From Dipylidium caninum (taxonomy: Eukaryota; Platyhelminthes; Cestoda; Cyclophyllidea; Dipylidiidae): a stretch of DNA of 64,000 nt. Under the pieces are notes generated by a model. It had not been told where the DNA came from and searched no databases. It worked only from the letters and a program-made list of their open reading frames with translations. The position numbers and the translations under genes were made by a program. The stretch spans positions 310,001 through 374,000 of the forward strand of contig QEYB01000412.1 of assembly GCA_017562135.1 (NCBI GenBank), in the 5' to 3' direction. The first letter of the stretch is position 1. Every line of letters begins with the position of its first letter. Of the stretch, positions 55,482 through 64,000 are shown piece by piece.

Positions 55482-57505
55482 ACTGCCCGTCCGCTCCCCC
55501 CTGCCTTCTGCCTTTCTCTACTCCTCCATCCTTGCTCCTGCCGCTTTTTCACTTCCGGCCTGCCTCCGCATCAAACGCACACAATTTCGTGAAATGTGGC
55601 ACAATTCATTCGCCCAATCCACTTATTTGTTTATTTTATTATGTCCACTGCCCATGGCCCTCACCCTTCTCGCCCCGTCCTCCTCCTCCTCCTATTTGTC
55701 TGTCACCCTCTTCCCTTCCTCTCTCCCCGTCTTCCCCCCTTTCCCCTCCTTACCCCTTGCATTAGCGCATCAAAAAGATGTAGATTGCTTTGTTTTTTGC
55801 CCTCTTCTCCTTCTCCTCCCCACCGCTCGTCGTCTGTCCGACTGACGAGGGAGCGCTGCCTCTATCGCCGCGTAGTTATTCCGCCCAGGCGAAGGAAGCA
55901 GGGTGATGGCTTATGGGACTTCTCTTCTTCCCTAAGGACTCCACTTCTTGATCCCGTTCAGGACCTTTGGGCTGTTCCACCCTTCTCTTCCCCCCTCCAA
56001 TTCGCGCGCCTGGCTTGCCTCCGCGGCCGCCGGGAGGGGAGAAGTTCCCCGCTGGCGGTGTATTTGGTCATCAGAGGGCAGAGATTATACTTCAGACGCC
56101 AGCCACCCGTTTCATCGAGCTGAGACGAGGTCGAATTGTTGGAGAGTTCTCGTTTTTGCACCCAGTTGCCGCCCTCAGCCTAGCCGTAATGATCACGATG
56201 TAGGGAGGTTTAAACGAGCAAATGGGAGAAGAAATTTGGTCTCTTTGCTCCTCTTCCTCCTCCTCTCATAGTATTTAGCGGCTGAACGTTTCACCCCCAT
56301 TCTCGATCATTCGACAGATCTTTCCTGACGGAATGACCTTCCAAAGAGGTTAATCTTCTTTCATCCCGGCTCACTAAAAAAGGTAGTTGTGTGTGTGGCA
56401 CCGTGATGTTGGTTTCAGTGAATAGAGCCACTGGATGTGTGAACTCTACGCCGCACGACAGCGGGGGTTCTTTCTCTGCTCCGGAAAAGTGGGACATAGT
56501 AAGTGGCGATCTTTTTCATTCGCAGGTCTCTCGTCTCCTCTTGCAGACGAAGTTGTCCTTTCAATTTGCAACTCCCTCTTCCCCCAATTTCGATTGTTCA
56601 ACTCGTCCTAGGTGTTTCTGACAGCGTCGTGTCGTAACTGCACCAGGTAACATTCCTCCCATCTTCCGTTTCTGCTTATACAAAGATCGCATCGTAAATT
56701 AATGCCAAACGAAGGCGTCTTGACGCTCCTCCCCGGACGCCCTCCTGCGCCCTCGCTGTTCCCCTCGCCCGTCCCCAATTCGAAGGGAAGAAAGCGGTTG
56801 TGTTTTGCACCCAACCAGTGCTATTATGAATAAGTTTCTTGGTTAGTTAAACAAATTGTGTCAATTTAAAATAAGCCCGACAATTTGCTTCCCCGGAGAT
56901 GGTAAGAATCCAGTCCTTCGTGAGAGCCTCCTCCCCCGCCCATGCCCGTTGCTACGTTGGGTGGCCGGAAGAGTTGGCGGCGCACGGAGGGCGGGAGGGC
57001 CACACGGCACTGTGGAGGAAGCTGTGCACTCCTTTTTCCTTTAACCTTGCTAGTGTCTGTTATGTAGAGTAAAGTCAATCCAAAATTACTGTACACTGTT
57101 GGTGGTGGTGGAGGTGGTGATGATTATCGTTATTAGTTCTGACGGCGGTTTGATGATTGACAGGTCAATTGGTAGCCAATCAAAGAAAAGAGAGAGAAAG
57201 AGAAGGTCTGTGTACGTGTGTTTACTTACAAGGAATCACAGATTTTGGGACTTCGGTTTGTGGTTGAATAGAAATTAGTAGAATAGTTTACTTTCTTTGC
57301 AATAACCTTTTCCTGTGTGTTTTGTGAGTATGCGGCGTCCGTGGCCGCTGGATGTAGAGTTAAATGTGCTTGGGTAGAAGAGGGCAAGTCCCCGCTATCG
57401 TTTTTAAGGTGAATGCTGGAGAGTGTAAAAGATGGAAGGAGGCGAAGGGATTGGGGAACGACAAAATACGTGAGAGATAATAACATACGAAGGTGGTCAG
57501 AGCCT
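55482..57505. other. Convergent intergenic region between NEDD4-like and CELF-like genes
   Basis: This 2 kb holds the two 3' untranslated regions facing each other. The left part is strongly pyrimidine-rich on the plus strand (CT-rich to about 55830), which produces several long but meaningless open frames. No coding exon is supported. Confidence 0.5.
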
Positions 57506-60500
57506 TCAGTAGGGCTTCGAGGAGTCATTTTTGGGACGTTTAAGCTGTACTTTCAATCTTTTCATGCCGATTTGGAAGCCGTTCATAGCCTGAATCGCGG
57601 CCAAAGCGTTGCGGGATTATCGAAACTCACGAAACCTGAAAGGGAGAATGAATTGGCTGACAGAACTGTCTTTCTTCCTCTACTCTCGTCAGTGCACTCG
57701 GGTGAAATGCCTGATAATAGCATGGTTGAGATGTTGCGATTGACGACAGGCAGCAAACCGCGGAAGAGGTACAGGAATGGTACAAAAACTAGCTGTCTCG
57801 AGAAGTAGGGAGTCGGGTAGACTCATTGGAATACTCTAAAGGGGGGAGGGACGGGGTTGTATTGTCAGACCATCGAGTCGGTTAGGTGGGCCTGTTGACG
57901 AGGCCAAGGTGGGCAACGGTCCGGCGGTAGGCGAGTTAGATAATTCGTCGGAGTGGACTTACCAAAACACTTGCTTTGGCTGGTCGCTCTATCGACGTAC
58001 ACTTTTGCGCTAATGACCGTTCCAAACGGCATAAACATTTGAGCCAGCTCGGGATCGCCAAACTCCTGGGGTAGGTGATAGATGAATAGGTTGCAGCCCT
58101 CCGGACCTAAAGAAATAAATCCTAGCTACTGACAGGCGTTCGAGTAGGCTGTTATTCACGATGACGCGAATTCTGAGCTGGGTCGGAGGCGCAAGGAAAG
58201 AGTTCATTTAAAACCGCAAAGTTTAAGTCGCTCAACAACAGCCTATGCAGAGACGAACAACAGACAACAAAATGCCCAAGATTAACGTCTGTTATGAAAC
58301 ATAGTCTTTTTGCCATTCCTCACTTTGGCTCGTTTAAATCAACATACATAAGACAAGACACCACAAGAGTACAGAGAGAATGGAACCTGCCAGACGCAGT
58401 TTGTGAGCACTTTAACGAGTAGCCATTTTAGATTGATTAATTAATAGTCAACAACACCCAACGAGAGAATGAGAAGACGTGTTTACCAATGGAAGAGGCC
58501 ATTCCGATCGATATTTCCGTTAAAAGGTCGCCCTGATAAGGTAGTGGAAAATAGATGCACCAGTCGGACTGCAGACAGGGAGGATCAGTGCGATTTATCT
58601 GAGCCTACCTGTGAGAATAAGATCTCGTGAACCCTCCTTCTGTTGGACGGGCAAATTGAGGGCCTGCTGAGCCAACGAGGCGATCTGCGGCAGGGGTGCC
58701 GGAGTGCCTTGTCCGTAAGGAGCTGTGAGTGCAGAAAATGGCCGAAATTGAACAAAACCTCGTTTTACTTGGAGTGGTGATTGTATCTCTATAGCTGCAC
58801 AGGGTTCAATCCGTTAGGATGCCTGAAGGGTTCTGCCACTTTTGTAAGCGTTGTCTCTTGGTCTTAGCTACTGTTTCGGAATTTACTACTTAAAACCAAT
58901 AATCTAAGCGGTTCTACTTGAGAGCCTATAAGTAGTATGGTGCCGGGTCTGAATACGCCAATTAACGGCTTGGGAGGACACAGTCGAAGCCGGAGAGGCC
59001 ACGTCAGCAAACACTTTTCCAGAGTTGGTAATAAACTCGGGCTTAATTGCTCTCGCCGGGGAAGGAGGACGGCGTGACTCATTATTGATGGGGATGGGGG
59101 CTTTGGGGTTACCTCCTTTGCCAAAATACACAACTTTTTGCTCCCACACCACACTTGGTCGGCTAAACTGCGCTTTTGCCTTACTAATCTCAATTTTCTG
59201 CTAAACGTTGCGGATGTGACGTTGAAAAGAATCATTAAAGGCGACTTTTTGGATCCAACCATTTCCATTTAGTCGAGGCTTTACTTTGTCGAGACTAACA
59301 CGACGTGACGGAATTAAAACTTACACAATCCGTAGTGGGCATAATTGTGGTAGAGATGTGTCAGAGGATCCGCTGCTGCCAGGGTTGGAATTGGCGAAGC
59401 GAGGGAATTCAAATTTATTCCTGGAGTTGGACCTGATAAGGTTCGAAAAGATATGTAGTTTTTAGCATTCAGAGTGTTTAATTTCATCTTGGTAGTGTAT
59501 AAGCACACCGCACTCTGTGTAGCTCAATCACCATCCGCTATTAGCTGGTACAGAATGACGGATATACAAAATGACGTTCAGTCATACCGGCTGCACTGAC
59601 TGAAGATTTGTATAGAGCCTTGCAAGCACAAATTTGATTCTGATGATTTTACTTCGCCGCTTCACACTCATCATTGTAAAACCACGTTATTTACTATTTT
59701 ACTTAAGTCCAACTTCGTTCAGCGTCGGAGACTTAGGAAGCATGAACAAATGCATCGATGTTAGGTTATAAAGTTTAAACTTGAGTAGGGCAGCCTTTAG
59801 CGGTTGTGAAGACCCACCATTGAGGCCCGCGCCAGCCACCAATGCAGCGGCAGCCAGCGCCATATTATTTTGCTGGTTGGCTGCTAATGCAGCGCTAAGT
59901 GCGGCTGCGCCGCCGTTGCACAGGTTGATTGGTGGACCTGATGTTGCTGCGGCTGCTGATTGGTTGGCACCTGCGGCCGCGACTGTGATTGGCGAAGCTG
60001 CATTGGTCGCCGAGGCCGCATTATTTTGGACATGACTACCGACGCCATTAGCACTGTTGCCACTAAGATGAGAAGTTTGTGGGTGATGCTGATGGCCACT
60101 GGCAGTTGCTGGAGGTCCGCAAGTACCCGTGGGGGCTGGGAAGAGGGGCAAACCTTGAGCAGGACCCAAGCTCAAACCGGTTAGAGCAGCCGGGGCTGTA
60201 GCAGCTGCCAATTGCTGAACCTGTTGCAGTTGTAGTGCCAAGGCAGCTACTGGGTTTATGTATCCAGTCGTTTGTGAGAGATTCTAACGAAAATCATTTC
60301 AATTAATCGATCGGATGTTACTGAAATGACATTTAAGTAACACGAACCTCAAGGATTTGGGTGTAGGCCGTGTTGCCGAGGTGGGTCAGGGCTAAGGCCG
60401 GATTAAACACCCCCAGTGGGCCAATCAACTGCTGAAGTTTTCGCGAATGACGCTCCTTTTCGGTATCGGCAAACTTGACAACTATGCTGGAGGAAGCACC

Positions 60501-61531
60501 CTAGAGAGCGTAGGTGGGAACCGTTTAACTGGTAAAATGACACGTTACCGGCATCGTCTGACTTCCGTGTAGAGCGACAATTGCTGAGTGGGCCTCGGCC
60601 TGACTGGAGAACTTAACGAAGGCGCAACCTGAAACGAATAATGTCGAGGGGTTGACAATGCGATGCCTCCTTCCGCCAATAGAATGCAGGACGGAGGGAA
60701 GTGGGCGGTCTCGAAGGTGCTCAATTTTTGATAAGTGAGGGATTAAGTGGAGAAAGCATATCCAAATGATCTGATTCGGGCTCGTAGCAGTTCTTTGTGA
60801 ATATGTCGAAAAATGAACAAGTCATAACGTCCCCGGGAGAACATGGAAAGAGGTAAATTGCGGGGCCATGAGGTCATCTTCACTGGTCCAATAGCTTCAA
60901 AATTAGCCTTTCCCCTTCCCAAAAGACCGTGGTCACGCGAATCTTGCCACTAAGTGCCCTCTCACCGGGATGTACAAAGGGCGGGGTTGGCGTTAGTGTC
61001 GGCTGCGCTAGGCTCCGCCCTCATCTACACCAATTTACTCTCCCTAACCTCTTCTCGTTCTATCTCATCGCGTTGGGGGAATGCATGCCAACTACTAATA
61101 CCGAGTGCTGCACTCAAAACTCGCGTCTTCTGATGAGAGTCGGTTAATAAGGTGGATGGGAAAGGGGACCCGAGGGGGGCGGGGGACAGGGGCCGGAAGT
61201 CGTATTATTTGGCAGAACTCAGTAACTGACCCTTGCTGTTGCCCGCCTGGTCCCTCAGAATGGTACACTCCTCAATCGTTCCGAAAGGCTCGAAAATGCG
61301 TCTCACATCCTCCTCATTCTGCTGCTTGCTCAGCATTCCCACAAACAACTTTCGCTCCTCTGAAAGGCAAAAAAGTGGGGTCGGAGGTTAATCTACCTCT
61401 TGATCGCGCATACCATCCTGCGGTTTATCCGTTTTCGCCACCGGCGCAATGGCTTCGGTTTTGGTCTCCTCTGACTTCCCAGAGTCACCGTCTTTAGCAC
61501 TGCCGCATTTCTTTGTATTACTTTGAAGCAT
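57506..61531 (-). CDS. CELF/Bruno-like RNA-binding protein with two RRMs
   Basis: Nine minus-strand exons: 61531-61414, 61359-61231, 60628-60549, 60500-60348, 60284-59818, 59432-59325, 58722-58609, 58106-57963 and 57635-57506. They give about 480 residues if one extra T near 60241 and one missing base near 57612 are accepted. The second exon opens CELF RRM2 ([19 protein letters not shown]), continued by [14 protein letters not shown] and HGSQTMP. An Ala/Gln/Asn-rich linker follows. RRM3 is very conserved ([20 protein letters not shown], then SKCFG), and the tail ends with [19 protein letters not shown] proteins bind UG-rich RNA and control splicing, translation and decay. The start ATG has an in-frame TAA 30 nt upstream and no acceptor between them, so this transcript begins without RRM1. 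Confidence 0.85.
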
Positions 61532-61613
61532 CGTGGAAAACGTTCGAAACGACGATTACACGTATGACGAGGACAACGGCTAGGGCAGAGACGTAGGTAG
61601 GCAAGAAACGAAT

Positions 61614-61700
61614 GGACAAAGAGATGGATGGACGGTTGGATGGAACGGCAGGCGGACGGGTGGACGATTGGACGGACGGATGGATGAATGGATGGATAGC
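61614..61700. repeat. GATGGAC-type degenerate tandem repeat
   Basis: Units of GGAT, GGAC and GATG alternate imperfectly for about 85 bases just upstream of the CELF start codon. It resembles a young minisatellite. It produces long spurious frames, including an Ile/His/Pro/Ser-rich one on the minus strand. Confidence 0.75.
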
Positions 61701-61767
61701 AACGACACGAAGGAGAGGACAACACGTAGGGAAGAGAACACAAACACACTAAGGCTGGGCGAGCAGG

Positions 61768-61770
61768 CGG

Positions 61771-61802
<32 letters not shown>

Positions 61803-61850
61803 GCAGGCGGGCAGGCGGGTGGGCAGACAGGCAGAGAAGCAGGCACAGGC
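61768..61850. repeat. AAGC/AGGC tetranucleotide repeat
   Basis: Tandem GCAA units pass into GCAG and GGCG variants over roughly 80 bases. It lies in the presumed 5' leader or promoter of the CELF gene. Confidence 0.85.
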
Positions 61851-62004
61851 AGTCATCCTACTCCTCCTCCTCTCCCTTCTTCCACCGACCAGCCAATCAG
61901 CGTTTGCGCTGAAATCGATGCCAGAGTAGACCTGCCAAATGCAACGGCTACTTCCTCTCCTCCTCTCCTCCGCGTGCACGTGGGCTGCGAGCCTGTATGA
62001 AAGA

Positions 62005-62062
62005 ATGTGTGTTTGCGTGCGCACGTGCGTGCGTGCGTGCGTGAGTGTGCGCGTGAGTGTCG
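62005..62062. repeat. GTGC-rich alternating purine-pyrimidine tract
   Basis: A GTGCGTGC repeat flanked by GTGT and GCGC steps gives nearly 60 bases of alternating purine and pyrimidine, a composition that can adopt Z-DNA. Position upstream of the CELF gene suggests a promoter-proximal element, but no function can be read. Confidence 0.7.
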
Positions 62063-63949
62063 CTCATCGTCAACTGCAGCGAAAAGACGATCGATGATCA
62101 TTAATGGACGCGGACGCGTGCAACGCGCAGGTGCGCATCTCATCGATCGAAGGCTATTCCAAACATCGCAACACGCGGGCGCGAGCGCGACGTTTAGGTG
62201 GGCGGGATGGCAAGTGCGCGCGCGTGCGAGTAGGTTTTTGGGGGAAAGATTTCCCTGAGGTAGGCGTATTTAGAGAATTATACTATCTGCATTAATGGGT
62301 GAATGCAGGAGTGAAAAAAAACTGGCGTGGTGTACGTACTGTGGAGTCAAGGGAGGTTTCTTCACTCAAGTTTCTCCACCTGTCACTCAAGCCCTGCCGT
62401 CGTACGTTCAGGCAGGCGGCAACTTGAGTGGCAACTTCTGGTGGCCAGAGGAGCGGTCAAGTGATATGCATTGTTTACCTCTCCAAACCCGACCTGCTAC
62501 TTTGGGTGAACTATCTCAAATAACTTTCTCCTTGGACTCAGATAGAATGGTACTTTGATTTACTGAATACCTAAAAATTGTTGAGTTCTTGGTAAGAAAA
62601 TGGGATATTCTGTGTGGTGAGTAGCACACCTGTTAGGCGGGGATCGTTTCAGATATGGGGGCACCAGGCCGCGCCTTAGGGTTAAGGAGGCGAGATGTTG
62701 AGAGAAGTTAAGGATTTGCTCTCCCCGCTAGAATTGTCTTCCCGATTTATTTCCCTGAGCCTCCATTTGGAGTGCATACACAGTACCATCTATTAGGTTT
62801 TACGACGGCGTGAGCATCCGGCAGTCTGGAGAAAGGAGGGTTGTGTAAAGTCTGAGGTAGGCAACCAGCGCTCTCAGAAGGTTTCGATGTACCCTTGGTT
62901 ACGCCTGTTTAAATCTGCCTTCGGCGAAGCGGTCAAACATCAGACTGAGATGAGTTAAAAGTATAATCTGATTGCGAATTAGACTGGATGGAAGTGGATG
63001 GCATGGGGCGTGGAAGGGGTTACCTAGGCATTACGCGCACGGGAATTGCCATTTGTGTCGAATTTTAGAGGGCGTCTTTCGTTTAAGAGGAAATTTTGGC
63101 TATCGGAAAGAAATTTGTCTTACACCTTCACATACCATATTTAATATGATTAAACTCAATAGTTCGTCTACTTATTAACGGCAAGTAACATGTTTTGAAT
63201 GTTGATCATCAGCCATGTGCTTGAGATACGCCCACGCAACCCTGCCGGTCATATGACGGCGATAAAATCAGCGGAAGCTAAATTTAGACCAGTCTAAGCC
63301 TCGCCTTGGTGCATTGCATAAAGTATCCGCTTGCGAAACTATTAACTACGGCGCAAAATTTAATCTACACCGAAGTGCGAGTGGAAAGAAGATTTTAACT
63401 GTGTTTAACTGGAAATAGTCGAGTTAATGGTGATAAGAGGTGATAACAGGGCTTATCCTCGTAGTAGAAAACTACCCAGAGAGGAAAAATTAAGAATAAT
63501 AATGTGCGCGGTGGACAGGCAATAATTACTCGCTCAGTGTTATTTGCCTAAGTTTGGCTCGATCCACTATTTAAATATTCATCTAAATGCCATAAATCTC
63601 GTTCTTTCAGCACAAACACCCAATCGCGTTTTAGAGTAAATTTGGAGTTAACATAAGCTTCACTAAAGAAGACAAACCTACTATAAGCCTAATGCGGACG
63701 CGGACGCGGACACGCGAGTGAGGGGGAGAGCTCGGGGCAAAAGCCCTCATCGCCCAAAACCGCCGCCCCCCACCGCTTTCCGGGGCATCGATGGGGCGGA
63801 CAGGACACTCTCCCGTGTTCTCATGCCTCATCTTAGTCTAGTCACAGGTCAGTGTGCTAATGACGCCCTCTCATCCCACTTTCGGTCGGAGGAAATCGCC
63901 TAGATGAGAGATAAGATGGGCTTTGTAGCTCGGCTATTGCGAGTGGGCG

Positions 63950-64000
63950 GGAGGTGGAGGAAGCGGAGCGGAGGGGAGAGGGGAGGAGAGGAGAGGAAGG
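63950..64000. repeat. GA-rich purine tract at window end
   Basis: The last 50 bases are nearly all G and A on the plus strand, with GGAGAGG-type units. The tract may continue beyond the window. Confidence 0.7.

Larger units (their letters stand above)
61532..64000. other. 5' flank of the CELF-like gene, simple repeats, no supported coding exon
   Basis: GC- and CpG-rich DNA from about 61530 to 62230 carries several tandem repeats and probably the promoter and 5' leader of the leftward CELF gene. From 62300 to 63700 I see only scattered short open frames. No RRM1 motif was found in the minus-strand frames. The last 50 bases are GA-rich. Confidence 0.4.

Noticed and set aside
55596..56123. Plus-strand open frame of 175 codons after the NEDD4 stop
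   Set aside because: It lies in CT-rich 3' sequence, its composition is Pro/Ser/Leu low complexity, and overlapping frames are equally open. It is best read as untranslated.
58864..59268. Minus-strand frames between CELF exons that look like a linker exon
   Set aside because: The exons at 59432-59325 and 58722-58609 join in phase without it. A rarely used alternative exon is possible but unsupported.
61580..61846. Minus-strand frame rich in Cys, Pro, Ser and His
   Set aside because: It is a translation of the tandem repeats upstream of CELF, not a gene.

Overview
The window is eukaryotic nuclear DNA. Its genes are split into many exons with GT-AG introns, ranging from about 50 nt to over 1 kb. 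The mix of very short and long introns and the divergence of the proteins suggest a flatworm, most likely a tapeworm. This is inference: no mitochondrial or rRNA marker is present.

Layout. (1) 700-4607, minus: an ankyrin-repeat/SOCS-box protein (E3 substrate receptor type). (2) 5815-6977, plus: a small unrecognised protein with an acidic/basic nuclear-looking tail, divergent from gene 1. (3) 7811-22095, minus: a cell-surface receptor with four Ig domains, two FN3 domains, one membrane segment and a long Gln/Pro-rich cytoplasmic tail. (4) 22096-33982: about 12 kb of mostly non-coding DNA. It holds a near-identical displaced copy of one FN3 exon plus its flanking intron, and a dead mariner transposase. 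(5) 33983-45199, minus: an ASH1-like chromatin protein with AT-hooks, bromodomain, PHD and BAH, but no SET domain that I can find. (6) 46893-55481, plus: a NEDD4-family HECT ubiquitin ligase (C2, four WW, HECT). (7) 57506-61531, minus: a CELF/Bruno-like RNA-binding protein starting just before RRM2, with no RRM1. The rest of the window is GC-rich flank with simple repeats.

Exon borders were placed by hand from splice sites and checked by codon phase. The NEDD4 model closes in frame over 17 exons without correction. The ASH1-like and CELF models close only if two single-base frame breaks are accepted in each, which points to residual indels in the assembly or to real damage. The genes are ordinary neighbours, not an operon. 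Two ubiquitin-linked genes (ASB and NEDD4) and two gene-regulation genes (ASH1-like and CELF) lie together by chance as far as can be seen.
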